Shown in pieces: positions 44,626 to 55,690 of a stretch of DNA of 64,000 nt. The translations under genes were made by a program, and so were the position numbers. Under the pieces are notes generated by a model. That model saw only the letters and a list, made by a program, of their open reading frames with translations, ran no database searches and was not told the DNA's origin. The stretch is from Mantis religiosa (Eukaryota; Arthropoda; Insecta; Mantodea; Mantidae), in the NCBI GenBank assembly GCA_030765055.1, contig CM060952.1:173785086-173849085 (forward strand). The letters are read 5' to 3'. Within the stretch, counting starts at the first letter, position 1, and each line of letters starts with the position of its first letter.

Positions 44626-45942
44626 AGGGTTATTCAATAAAGAAAATCATAATTTTTCGCAAAGAAAATCAATCTTATTATATTACGTTAGCTTAATGTG
44701 AAACAAACACGCCGTAGTAGTTTCATTGTTGGTACTTCTGAATCCCGCCTGTGAGAACCAGGCAAATTCAGACATGTTCAGTATCACCTACCGCTGCAAT
44801 ATATGTAACACGCGAGGAAAAATATGTGGCCTTGAAATTCTGCTTTCGCTTCAACAAATCTTCAGTTGAGGCCTATACAATGTTATAGGAGGCCTATCGA
44901 GAGTCTGTTCTTCCCTAAAGCACAGCTCCAAGGTGGTTTAAAATTTATAAAGACGGGAGACAATCAATTTCAAAGGAACGTAGACTCGGTACTCCAATTA
45001 ATCCTCTTGCGGAAGACAACGTTAACACTGCTGCTGCCATTGTGAGAGAGGATCGACAAATTACCTTAAGATTACCTTAAGATCACCTTCAGAAATACTG
45101 AACTTTTCGTTGGGTGCCACACACACGTTGGTGACAGAAACATGCCACATGAGACGGGTTTGTGCGCGACGAGTTCCAACATTGTTGATTCCCGAAAGAA
45201 CGGACATTCGCATACAGGTCTACATGCAGTTAAAGTTGATATTAGAGGAAGATCCCGAGTTTGTTTCTCACGAAATCACTGCTGATGAGACTTGGCTACA
45301 TCATTTTGATCCTGAGAGCAAAGAGCAAGCTCAATGTGGAAATCTCCTTCATCACCAGCCCCTGAAGAAACTTCTCCTGGGAAAATTATGGTCATCTCAT
45401 TCTTTGATGTTCATGGAATGGTTTATCAGCATGTTGGACCTGCACACACATATCAGTAACTGGACAATACTACAGGGATGTACTGAAAACATTGCAAGTC
45501 CATATCAGGCGCAAAGGACTACATTTCTATGAAGCAGGCTGGATGCTGCACCACGATAATGCGCGGCCGCATATTGCCAATGTTGTTGCTGAATCTCTTG
45601 CAAAAGTCAACGTTTTGCAAAAATCAACGTGAAGTGCATTTCTCACCCTCCCTATAGTCCGGATTTAGCCCCATGTGACCTTTTTCTGTTCCCTAACTTG
45701 AGGAAACGCCTACGTGGAAGGTACTTTCCATCATCAGAAGCAGTGGTGAAGGCTGCGGATATGATTTTTAAGGATCTCTCAAAAATGGTTTCCAGCATGT
45801 TTTTGAAGTCTGGCAGAAATACTGGAACAAGTGCATCGCATTCAGGGGATACTATTTTGAGAAGGATCATCAGAATTATGAGGTTGAGTAAAGGTACGTT
45901 GTCAAGAAATAATTGTGATCATACTTTATTGAACAGCTCTCA
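44626..45942 (+). mobile_element. M2 mariner, full-length copy
   Basis: The 5' end AGGGTTATTCAATAAAGA follows TA (44624-44625). The 3' end, read on the minus strand from 45942, is TGAGAGCTGTTCAATAAAG, followed by TA (45943-45944). At 1317 bp it is the expected size of an autonomous mariner and the only M2 copy here that keeps the region missing from the others. It is the best reference for the family. Confidence 0.92.
44810..45900 (+). pseudogene. M2 mariner transposase, full-length but decayed
   Basis: The N-terminal part is recoverable across frames as LKFCFRFNKSSVEAYTML, then RWFKIYKDGRQSISKE, a helix-turn-helix region. From 45110 the frame reads MRRVCARRVP, then LILEEDPEFVSHEITADETW and LHHFDPESKEQA, with the first aspartate. 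Near 45545 it reads LHHDNARPHIANVVAES with the second. From 45629 it reads HPPYSPDLAPCDLFLF with the third. In the family sequence 34 residues separate the second and third aspartates, giving DD34D as in mariner. Stops and frameshifts abolish the gene. Confidence 0.87.
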
Positions 45943-46329
45943 TACTTCTCTTTGGAAAAAGCCATGTGTAATGAAGACGTTTCTACTGAAATATAGAAAT
46001 CGTTGAAGAAAGCAAACAGAAAGTTTACAAATAAATAATTTCATGAACTACTTTACTTTATAAGTGGATATGCAATTTTAAAATATCCGAAATTTTTATG
46101 ACTTAAGTTCTTTTTTGCTCACGTTATGTAGAATGAATCAAGGGAAAAAAACAGTACTTCGAGGGGCGTTGTAATTTTTAATATATAAATTTGTATTTGT
46201 AAATTAAAATATGAGTTGATTTTCAGTGAATAATACAAGCGAACATTTTGTATCAAGTGTGATCTTTAAAGGTGATCTTTAAGCATGAATTATACAATTA
46301 TAGGAAGTGTAATTCTTGGAATACTGTTG

Positions 46330-46409
46330 CCTACCTCGGTAGCGTAGATGGTAGCGTGTCTCCCTTACTTTCAATAGGTTCCGAGTTCAAATCTCGGTCA
46401 GGGTGAGAT
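46330..46409 (+). mobile_element. SINE-A copy 4, 5' half
   Basis: The tRNA-like head CCTCGGTAGCGTAGATGG, B box GAGTTCAAATCTCGG, then CAGGGTGAG, where it stops. The rest of the same SINE resumes at 47746. The interruption is a LINE on the minus strand. Confidence 0.85.
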
Positions 46410-46698
46410 AGAATTAGATTTAGAATTATTTATTTCTCACCTTTCATCTACATACTTTTCATTGATACATTGACATTTGTAACATTTCTTTCATACTATT
46501 ACAAAATGACTTATTCATATCTAACATACACTTTCTACCTGCTTGCCTCGAGTATCTGTCTCAATACACATTACCCCTGGTTTTCCGTTTATTGAAGACC
46601 TTCCTCTCCCTTGTGTCCCTCATTTTAGTTTTTCAGCCCTTAATTATTAGTTATTCTTCAAAAATCTTAACCATTTCTCTCTAACTTTCCCCAGATAT

Positions 46699-47745
46699 TC
46701 AGCTATATTTCTTACATTCTTTTATCCTTTTACCAATAATATTTTCTTTATTATTGATACCTACCCCCTTCCTAAAACTGTTCCACTTTTGCTGCCAAAT
46801 TTGTTCTCTCCATATCTTTGTTTGTTTGCAATAAAGTATTATACTATGCCAATCTGTATCCTCTTCTCCACACACTAGGCATTTCCCCGTATCCTTATCA
46901 TATCTAATACTTTTCAAATTTCTAACTCCTGTCCTTGCCCATGCAAATCCTTCTCGCCCTGACTATGTACTTCTCCCTCCCCCACAGTTTTTATTTCCTT
47001 ATATGTTCTCAATGATTTTTCTCCCTTACACTGACAAATATAACTTGGATACCTAAATCTTCCAACCTTAATTCTACCTCTTTCCAAGAGCCCCTCTAAT
47101 AATTCTCCTCGTTTCTCCAAATATGACCCATACCTATCTATTCCATCAGTTCCTTTACTTTTTGCGCGCAAGTCTCTCCCCATTTGCTTCTCATCTGCAA
47201 AAGAAAACATTCCTTGATAATATTGCTTTCCTCCATATTGGCAAACCTGTATAGATATTTCAATACCCTTGAGACAATTTTAACCTTTGCTGAATGTCTT
47301 CCCAACTCTAATTGTGCTGCCCTATTAGGTGAAGCTAATGGTAAGCCCAATATATATATACAGAAAGATCTGCTAATAACGTCCACCTCTTCTCATGCTT
47401 CATGCACTCCCCATATCCCTGCCCCATGCAACATCTATTTTCTAATGTAAGACTTGAAGCTATCACGGCGAGAATTACTAATCAAGGCTTCGTTGGTGAT
47501 CAGCCGTGTCAAATTAATAAACGTCGAGCTTTCGGCCATTGTAAACTCCATGGCCTTCTTCCCTTATCACCAGCGAAACCTTGATCTATTTTCTACTATG
47601 GCAGTATAGATCCTTTCCAGCCATTTGACATTAATGTTATGTAATTTCCTTAAACATGCTCTTACAATACACATGGCCATTTTACCTTTTGCTAGATCCA
47701 ATTGTTTCTGTTTAGTCCATTTAGCATCACAGCTCAGTCTTATAC
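46699..47745 (-). pseudogene. LINE reverse transcriptase C-terminal region with CCHC knuckle
   Basis: From the right end the minus strand reads ILGIRLSCDAKWTKQKQL, KGKMAMCIVRACLRKL and WLERIYTAIVEN. It is interrupted by the nested element and resumes as LHGAGIWG, then RSFCIYILGLPLASPNRAA, QLELGRHSAKVKIVSRVL and WGETCAQKVKELME. Near the end it reads KCLVCGEEDTDWHSIILYC, a C-x2-C-x7-H-x4-C type metal-binding knuckle, then QTKIWREQIWQQKW. This order matches thumb and tail regions of an insect non-LTR family also present at 51261 and 36536. Frames are broken. Confidence 0.85.
47445..47583 (-). mobile_element. 139-bp foldback insertion with 12-bp target duplication
   Basis: The sequence ATCTATTTTCTA occurs at 47433-47444 and 47584-47595, exactly flanking a 139-bp insert that splits the LINE coding sequence. 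The insert has inverted arms (AATCAAGGCTTCGTTGGTGA near 47481 and TCACCAGCGAAACCTTG near 47567) and an inner hairpin GGCCATTGTAAACTCCATGG. On the minus strand the order GGTGATAAGG, GGCCATGG hairpin, CCGAAAGCTCGACG recalls ribozyme-bearing Penelope-type sequences. A canonical hammerhead core is not met. Confidence 0.8.
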
Positions 47746-47914
47746 CCAGGATGTGTTACCTGGATAACGTTTTACCGGGGTTTCCCTTATCCTTCAAGAC
47801 AAATGTCGGGTAACTATAAGCTCCATGGACCCTGGACTCCTTTGCACATCATTTCACCCAATTCATTCGCCGTGTGATATGACAACGTTGGAGGACGTAA
47901 ATTACAACAAAAAA
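47746..47914 (+). mobile_element. SINE-A copy 4, 3' half
   Basis: Starts at the point where 46409 stops (GTTACCTGGATAACG) and continues through CGGGTAACTATAAGCTCC to GGAGGACGTAAATTACAAC and an A-rich end. It is the downstream half of the SINE interrupted by the LINE. Confidence 0.85.
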
Positions 47915-50900
47915 TATTGTTTCATAGACATGAACACAGTAATATAGTGATATAATATTTCTTTTCATAGAGCTTTTATGAGGTCCAAAATTTGTTTTTC
48001 CTATGAAACATAGATATGAACCCTACGCTTTGATTGCAATGTTCCATTTGCCTTAGATAAACGATGGAGAAGGAGAAATTAGTGCCACACTTTCCTTGAA
48101 ATGGAACATTTAACAATGATTTTCCATAAAAGCTTCTCCCTACGCACTATTACAGAAAGGCAGAATTATAAAGTCATTGACATAGCACGCAAGTGTGACC
48201 CTAGAATGATGGTGACTCAACACGGTACCTGCATTATTAATCGCGATGCAATTCCGTAAAAAAAAGGGAGACCCTCAAACACAATTCTTAGTGAGAAGCT
48301 GTAGGCAAACACAGAAACCTCGGGCGTACATACGCCCCTTCTCGCTCTCTAGATTAAAGCTTCCGTGTTGGTGTACGCTTAACGCCCCAGTAATCAACGA
48401 CACCGTCTCCCTAAGTACGATTCAAGCATAACCCGAGGGGCTAGACACATACGTGTTATGCAGCATGTAAAAATTGAACCCATTTCTGGAAATCTGAAGG
48501 ACGGTGCGCAAAATCCGTGTTTGTTTTCTACCTCGCCCCTTTTCATCTCTTCCTTTCTTTACTTCATTTAATTTTCTTCCACACGTCTTATGCGAACATT
48601 CGCATCAAACGTAAAAGGCGACAAACTCCGTGCCCCAGAGGAAGTACACTGGATAATTGTACCTTCGACGTGCACCTCCCTTGCAACGAAAGAAACTCTT
48701 ATCCCATTGCCTCCCCTCTTTAGCAGCCTCAACGTATCCCCTTCACCAATCTGAAACCGTAAACCCTCCCGCTTTCAACGTTTCAAGTGGCAACCCTATC
48801 AACTTCGTATATATTCGGATTACGTACGCACACACACTTTTTTTTACCCTACTTCACAAGTTGTTCAGAAATACAGCTATAGAAATATGAAGGCTATTGA
48901 AATCATCCATCTTCCCTGCCAACAAACCATTTCACCTCTTGCAGCAAGAGGGAGCGGACAGGGGGGCAAGTCAAGAGGAAGCTTTCATGGTGGGTAGTTT
49001 GTATTTCATCGTCGAGCTCCATCCAACATCTATTCAGGGAATTCATAAAAAAATATTCAGGTGCACCAACCACGAGTATAAACAGTTATTTTTTTTCTTG
49101 CGAATGTATTATTGCAGCAAAGTATTCCAGAACAGTAAGCGTGACAGAAATGTAAAGTGTGTCTGAAAATAACTTTTTTTAAGGAAATAAGCATTCCAAA
49201 ACTGTCCAGCTATAGAAAAAGCACTGCCAGACTTAGAGATGCGGCTTTTGAATATCTTGAATATCACAAGAAGCGTAAATAACCCACCTGTATTTTCTGT
49301 AAACATGCTAAATAAAACGACACTCTACGGTACTTCAGAAGTCTAAAAATGTATCTGATTAAATCTGAGTCGGTAAAGAAAGTATTTAAAGACATTTAAT
49401 GAGTTGCTTTTTCAAAGGCAGAATGTTTATGAATAAAATTTGAATCATTTGGTATTTTTAACTAATGAACCCGCAAGAGCTTCATGTTTAGGCTCTTTAT
49501 CTGTCGACAACGTGGAATTCTTTTGCGGTCTTCAAATTATGGTGCATCAAAAAATATATTATCTTGGCATAAATCAAAGATAAATATCCCTTACAGTTTT
49601 CATGAAACTGCACGTTAATTGAAATACTGCGTTTTCTTTCCCCGAAACTATGTTGAAAAGGGAAAACAAATGAATAAGTACAGCTTAATAAAAACAAGTA
49701 TACTTTTGCAGTTCTCAAAATGATAGCATTAATTCCAAAGAAAATGAAACGCCTGTTTTCACATACTTGATTTGTACAACCGATCTCTTAATTTAATAAT
49801 TCCATTCTGCGAAGTAGTGCATACAATCATCAGTTTTATGAACAGGTAATTGTATTATATGGAAGATGTGGCACACCCGCATACCATCGTTAGATTAATT
49901 AGGTTCTAACTGGAGCTTAATTGGAACTATGAGTTCTGTAATCCTCAGGTGAATGGTTGTAGGAAATGGATTTTGGTGCTTGTTGTTGGCTACTCAGTCG
50001 TATTAATAATGCTTGGTTTGTTGTAGAATTATTTGGTTTCATTCTTTAATCTATGTTTGTTTATCGACTTGGATCGGTGACCAACTGTTAGTAAAATTCC
50101 TAACATTTCAGACTTCGAAATCTTCGCTTCTCTTCTTAATGCACATGAACACGTTCTTCCTGTCGTATTATCAACTTGTAAGTAAGGTTTATCTTACTTC
50201 ACCATTCAGTTCGAACCTTATTCTAATTCACTATCTAACTTTATCACATGACCAAACTAGCTCACCCTTCTCAAATGTTACATTATTATTGGTTTCTCAT
50301 TTTATTTCGAATTTTTGCATTGGTTTGCAAAACTCATATGACTCACTGACGTTCCCCCCATCCTGAGTTGGGGAACGCCTACCCTGAGTTGTTTGAAACG
50401 GTATACATCGTTATCAAATCAGCAAAGTAAATCTATTTAGCGTTCATGATCAACTGCATTTTGAAAGTCCTTTGTTCCAAAACATTCCTAGCTGAAGGAA
50501 TACAATAGTTTTCAGACATTGAACTTTTACTAGCATAAAGAAGTTAACGGTCCTTCTTTCCTGTCTCTGCGACGTGTACAGATTTTTAAAATAATGTTTT
50601 CTCTTTCTTGCCCGGATGTTAGTATTTATGTTATATTAAATTATGTTCTTCCCTTCTTATTCTTTAAGTCAACTGCTATTTTAGTCATTCTAATTTCATA
50701 TTATTATAACAAGATTGTTATATTAGTTTAGCAAAGCGTTTCTATTAATTTATCTTCTCATTTAATTATTTAATTTCGATTAATTCGCCGCCTCCTAATC
50801 GCTGCCTGACACTGCGGTTACAAAGATTTAGAGTGAAGTTCGTAATGTACCCATAGTTAGTAAGACATATCAAAACTGTGCTTTACAATCATGAAGAAAA

Positions 50901-51260
50901 ATAGAAAAGGATTTGTTCTCCCAGTCCCCATTAAACATTCATCGTTGCACCTGCAAACCAACCAACACTGCATTGATAAGACTGGCATACGACTATTAGT
51001 TGACTGTTGAAATTTGGGTTATACCTATGTCCTTTTGAATAACAACAAGAAATACTGACATTACAATTGTGTTGATGATTTAAACTTCATTATGAACTAA
51101 CATAATCAGAATATTAACACACTGGCCTAATCTACAAGAAGCTGAAACATTGCAGTAATGTTTGCACTCTAGCAACAATGATAAGGATTGTTATACTCTG
51201 CAAAAGTTTGCCTAGTTAGGAGGAGTGTCTTGGGCTGTATAATATTAGATTATATTTTTA
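47915..51260. other. long unassigned region
   Basis: About 3.3 kb. 48240-48900 is somewhat GC-richer with CpG and short open frames (for example 48246-48431, 48517-48723), none recognisable. 50013-50366 is a 117-codon plus frame rich in Ser, Leu and Phe without a known motif. No inverted repeat or tRNA-like box seen. Confidence 0.4.
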
Positions 51261-52250
51261 TTGTGCATACTCCAAAATTTTACAATTTACGACTTTTGGC
51301 TACATTTAGTTGTCTTTACCTCGTTGCTACTTCGGCTTACATGACACCCTGTTGTTCTGCCTTCCAGGTAGCTCTTAATCTCCATGCCTTCTTGTTACTT
51401 AATTAGTCCCATTCTTTCCCCTCATCTTTCTTGCTTATATTCTTTACATTTCTTTCCCATTTTTCTTTTACATTCTGCAAGAACTCACCAATATTTCTTA
51501 CCTTCTCTGCTCGTTAACGTTTTTATAGGTACTATCCTCTTCTCTACTTTCTCCCATTTTTCCTCCCAAACCTTTGTTCTCCACATTGCAATCTCCTCGC
51601 ATTCTCTTACATAGTGTTCTATGCCTCCTTTCCCCCCCACAGAATTCACAAATTCCCTTTTCCCTACCTCTTATTCCCCTTAGAAATATTTTTTTATGTT
51701 GTCAGCCAAGCTAGCCCTTCTCTCTCTTGTCTATTGCAGTAATCTACACATGCTTCTCGTCCCCAATTTATTTTTATTTGCTTGTAAAATTGTAATTATT
51801 TCCTATTTTCTAGATTTCCCCATATTTCCTGTATTTCTATATCTTCTATTCAGCATTTTACCAATTTACCCACATCGCTCTTATTCCTTTCCTCTAATCT
51901 CCAAATATCTGCCATTCATATTTTTTTATAATTCCTCCTATCTCTGCCCACCAACTATTTAAGTTCACTAATCTTTTTTGCTGTCTCATGCATAATTACA
52001 TAATTTCCCCGTCTTCTTTACCCAAACACCTATACCAAAAGTTTATTATTCTTTCCATTGTTATTCCATGTCTTGTTGTCTTTCCAAATTCTACTAAAGC
52101 TACTTCCCTAGGTGCTGATCTTGGTAAGCCCAGTAGCTCTTTACAAAACCTTCTGTAGTTTTGGTCCACCGTTTTGTTTACCTCTGTGCCCCCAGATCTC
52201 CACTGCATACAACATTTTGGATTCAACTAGAGCTTTATACATTCTTTATG
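51261..52250 (-). mobile_element. LINE 3' portion, same clade as 46410-47745
   Basis: A 5'-truncated minus-strand non-LTR element. Its 3' untranslated end at 51261-51310 (minus strand TGTAAAATTTTGGAGTATGC) also ends the plus-strand copy at 36536-36895, so both are one family. Coding text covers the thumb and C-terminal region only. Confidence 0.85.
51400..52250 (-). pseudogene. LINE reverse transcriptase C-terminal region
   Basis: Minus strand: RMYKALVESKMLYAVEIWG near 52250-52190. After a frameshift it reads LLGLPRSAPREVALVEFGKT, then ITMERIINFWYRCL. Near 51640 a cysteine-poor version of the knuckle reads EFVNSVGG where C-E-x2-C-G would be expected. It is followed by ECEEIAMWRTKVWEEKWEK near 51600-51550. 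The parallel with the LINE at 46699-47745 (LGLP-x-SP, ELG, W-x-K-W) supports the call. It is inactive. Confidence 0.8.
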
Positions 52251-52939
52251 ACAACTTGGTTGTCATTTATAGCTTTATTTGCATATAGCATTTAGAACCG
52301 TCTCAGTTATGATTCCAGTTCCCTTTCAGAAACCATTGTCCGCCAGTTAAATGTATTATCTTTATAATGTCATTTTTATGTACTACAAAAATATATATTT
52401 TATCACCCTCTCCGTCTCATGTGACTATTTAAATTGCTATCAACCACTTTTATTATCTGAATATTTCGCTAAACATATTCAAATCAGCATTCAGCAACCA
52501 CTTATTTTGTAATGGTAATGCACTAATAAGTATCCTTTAATTTATTATTTAAGTATGCAAACATAATTTTCGAATCATGACTGGAATTTCTCCCACAGTC
52601 TTCTTCACAGTCACGTTTGTGAAGATTTGAAATTAGAATCCCAACCACACCAAGTTTTCAAACTCTGTTTTCGTTTTTTTTTTTATTATTTAAATGTTAA
52701 CTTTTATTCTTTCCGCCAACCATATATAGGCCAACGAAAGGAAAGGCAGATTCGGACGTTTTTAATCTGCTTTACTATCACCCTAGTATCTACAATCTAA
52801 ACTAGGGCGTAGCTTCTCATCTTAATATATATTTTTTTCATTTATGTTTGCATAATTTATTTGTGAAAAACAATATCTGCAGATAACATCTAAACCTAGC
52901 TGTCCCATATACCTAATTAAACTAATCTATGCTACAAGG
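52251..52939. other. unassigned spacer
   Basis: AT-rich DNA. Nothing recognised. Confidence 0.4.
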
Positions 52940-53205
52940 TAGCAGGAATTTGGGACATGGATCTTCTGGTATCAGTCCGGTTGCTCTTAACCATTGAGCT
53001 ACCATGGGCATCAATGCAGCACGACATTAAATATTCCAAGCGACTCTGTATATAACTACTAGGAGTTCTCGTAAACAAATGAGACAACTACCTCAATGGC
53101 GATTTACTCTGCTGTAAGTACTGTAAGGCCCGGGCCTTATAGTTCGGACAGCTATTAGGTAATTTGATAGAAATTAACTAGCCGTGTATAGGCCAAGTTA
53201 TGGAA
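52940..53205 (-). repeat. tRNA-bearing repeat, family B, copy 4
   Basis: Minus strand: CCATGGTAGCTCAATGG, then AACCGGACTGATACCAGAAG and a mutated B box (CATGTCCCAAATTCC). The flank on the plus strand ends with AAGGCCCGGGCCTTATAG and ACTAGCCGTGTATAGGCC, the same flank as at 63900-63980. The B-box decay makes it one of the older copies. Confidence 0.75.
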
Positions 53206-53320
53206 AGGTCATGACTCACTATTAAATTTATTACCACTGAATTTCTCTCTTCCCTTTTATTTATAGCAAAATGTGTAATGAAACGAATTCTCTAAGCTCT
53301 AGGTACATAGTCACAACATG

Positions 53321-53532
53321 GCCCGCCTCTGTAGCATAGATGGTAACGTGTCTGCCTCACATTCAAGAGGCCCCGAGTTCGAATCTTGGTCAGAGTGAGT
53401 TTTCCGGGGGTTTTCCCTAACCTGAAAGACGAAGTTCTATGGACCCTGGACTCATTTGAGCATCATTTCACCCATTCCATTCATCGTCCGATATGACTTA
53501 ACGTTGGAGGACGTAAATTGCAAATACAACAA
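53321..53532 (+). mobile_element. SINE-A copy 5 with target duplication
   Basis: Starts GCCCGCCTCTGTAGCATAG, B box GAGTTCGAATCTTGG, and a body with a small deletion (part of the CGGGTAACTCTAAG segment is missing). It ends GGAGGACGTAAATTGCAAAT. ACAACATG at 53313-53320 and 53533-53540 is the target duplication. Confidence 0.92.
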
Positions 53533-53540
53533 ACAACATG

Positions 53541-55045
53541 AATTAATTAGAAAAATAATTTTCCGTAGACGCTGGTAACACACGTCCTTTCTACTTATAT
53601 ATTTCTGTACTTTATATGCAACCGTAGCTACAAAATTTGTCACTCACAGAGAAGAGTTTTTTCGTAATTAGCAACATTAATTGGACAGGAATTCGGCAAA
53701 GAAATAGAAAATACTGCATGAAATTTTTCCTTAGATATTTTAATTCCATTTTAAAGAGATTCAGCAATCAATTTGTTTCTCTTTGGTTGTTTAACCATAT
53801 ACGCTTAAAGGTCGTGTGGCGTATCTGTTAATCGCCTTAAATGCTTTGTTGCCTTCCCTTTCGGTTCAGAAACTGCCGATCAGGGTGGTGTTTCTTCTTT
53901 TACTGCTTACAAAGGAGTGTCCGTCTACAACGAAATCAAAGGCCTGTTAATGCCAGGTTCCCAATTTTTCCATGGCATGTAAACAAGGCAACATGGACGA
54001 GGACTAACCTTGGGTTTTACAACATATTTTCGCTAAAACCTTTCTAACTAGGAAACCCTTTTAAAGTCGAGGTATCGATGTACAGAATCATAACAAAGCA
54101 AAAGAGGGCGTTTCAAAATTAACAATAATGGTAGAGGAGAATCATTACTTGCCTGATTATTTCGGGATTACAACTGTAAAAGGAGATCAGAAGGATTGGG
54201 AATTGAAATATACAAGATTGGCCATTACAGAAGCAAGGGTGTAGAACCAAACCATGCCAGTACAATTGTTAGGACTGGACGTTTCGAATCATCAATATAC
54301 ACACATTCGTACAGCCAAAAGACAACTTATTTTGATACTGCCCCATTAGTTACAGGATACTATAGAATAGACCGACGAGGATATTATTGAAAGACAAATT
54401 CAAAATCCATTTTATCCATTGTGAGTAAATTGTATAATAATATCAGCAAAATTGGACTCCTAATAGCTGTGTCAGTACCATTTTAATTTGAACTTTAAGG
54501 CACATGTATTATGGTTAAAATAAAGATCATCAAATGCAACAAATTAAGTAAAAAGTTCATTAAAACGCCTATAGGTTAATCTATAATTAGGAGCTCTAAA
54601 TTCCAAAACAAGATTTTATTTTCAGGTTGACTTTCTTTTTTCATTGTCGTGTTTCATATTTCATTCTACACAACATTACGAATTGTAAATTTTTATAAGC
54701 AGGAGCGGCTTTTGTACGTATTAAATATAAAACGAATAAATATATATGAATAATTTGTTATTATTTATTTATTATCATGTATCTGATCTGATCCGTCTTC
54801 TATACTTTAAAACTGTACTGACATATGCATAAAGATTCTTCTCTGTTCCCATACAAAAAGAAGCAGTGATTTACACAATGCTTCCAAGTAAAATACATAT
54901 TGTTCAAAATGCATACAGCTGAAATTAACATTTCCTTAAGATTTACAAAATCTTGTTTGCTATTAAATATGTGGAAGAACTAATTCACTCCACATGCAGC
55001 TAAACCTTCAAATATAGGTAAGTGTTAATAGTTTTTAAGGGTAGA
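53541..55045. other. unassigned region
   Basis: About 1.5 kb of AT-rich DNA with short open frames and no recognised motif. Confidence 0.4.
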
Positions 55046-55096
55046 TGACATTTTGTGTTAAATATTACTCACACAGATTTTGATGTTGAATTCTTT

Positions 55097-55130
55097 GACA
55101 TGTTTCGACCCATATTCTGGCCATCTTCAA
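55097..55130 (-). ncRNA. hammerhead-like motif (left arm)
   Basis: Minus strand: TTGAAGA (55130-55124) in the core position (C to T at the first base against CUGANGA), then GGCC/GGTC stem II around an AGAATATG-type loop. GAAA at 55106-55103 follows, then CATGTC. The ACATGT run gives the very short, self-complementary stem III typical of Penelope-type hammerheads, ending in the cleavage triplet GUC. Core substitution may reduce or abolish activity. Confidence 0.5.
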
Positions 55131-55164
55131 CGAGTGATGCTTCATCAACTTTTATTATAACTCG

Positions 55165-55198
55165 TTGAAGATGGCCAGAATATGGGCCGAAATATGTC
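55165..55198 (+). ncRNA. hammerhead-like motif (right arm)
   Basis: Plus-strand counterpart: TTGAAGA at 55165-55171, stem II GGCC/GGCC, GAAA at 55189-55192, then TATGTC with the GUC triplet at 55196-55198. Stem II is fully paired here, while the ACATGT motif has become ATATGT. Same caveat about the first core base. Confidence 0.5.
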
Positions 55199-55289
55199 AA
55201 GAAATCAACATAAAAATCTGTGTGAGTAAATCTTAACACAATGTGTCATACACTTTAGAAAGCTATAAATGATGTCTCACTTTAAACTT

Positions 55290-55690
55290 TTTGTTGGTGG
55301 TGATGATGATATATAGAAGGGCGCTCAACTACGGTGCTCATCAGCGCCCTTTAAAAAAAATAGTCATGGCAAAAGTCAGATATAAAACTTTCCAAAAACT
55401 ATACAAGTGTAACAAAACCTATTAAAGATACACGTACATAAAAAAACATCAATCAAAACCTACCAAAAACCTCGTTCACCAAATCCCAAACAAGAAAAGA
55501 ATCTAAAAACCTTCTCCACGGGTCACCACGCACCTACAAGTGGGTGGGCCTGTTGACCGTCTCCCTCAACCACGAAGAGGAGCCCACAGGAGGGAGACTG
55601 TTGGCTCGGGACCCCGGGTGCGCCAAACCCGTACCGACCGAAGTAGGCCCTGGGATTATTTTGTTGGTATTTAGAATAGATATTGATGTT
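55290..55690. repeat. interspersed repeat of unknown class
   Basis: Starts with a trinucleotide-rich TGGTGGTGATGATGATATA. It includes a hairpin-like GGGCGCTCAACTACGGTGC with CATCAGCGCCC and continues into an unusually GC-rich block (CACCACGCACCTACAAGTGG, GGGAGACTGTTGGCTCGGG). The combination of a simple-sequence end and a GC-rich body is typical of a LINE or SINE 3' end read in reverse. I have no second copy in the window to prove it. Confidence 0.5.

Larger units (their letters stand above)
46410..47745 (-). mobile_element. LINE inserted into SINE-A copy 4
   Basis: A minus-strand, 5'-truncated non-LTR retrotransposon, about 1.2 kb after removal of a nested 139-bp element. Its 3' end lies at 46410 (minus strand AATTCTAAATCTAATTCTAT). 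The SINE sequence CAGGGTGAG to its left is loosely repeated as CCAGGATGTG at its right end, a decayed target duplication of about 10 bp. Position and orientation explain why the SINE is found in two halves 1.3 kb apart. Confidence 0.85.
55046..55248. repeat. long palindrome (Penelope-like terminal repeat type)
   Basis: Two arms of about 88 bp (55046-55134 and 55161-55248) are near-perfect inverted copies separated by 26 bp. Shared blocks include ATTCTGGCCATCTTCAACGAG and ACTCACACAGATTTT, with their complements. Each arm carries a hammerhead-like motif on opposite strands. No protein is encoded. The palindrome would fold into a long hairpin when transcribed. Confidence 0.9.

Noticed and set aside
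50013..50366. 117-codon plus-strand frame
   Set aside because: Ser/Leu/Phe-rich translation of AT-rich DNA with no known family resemblance.
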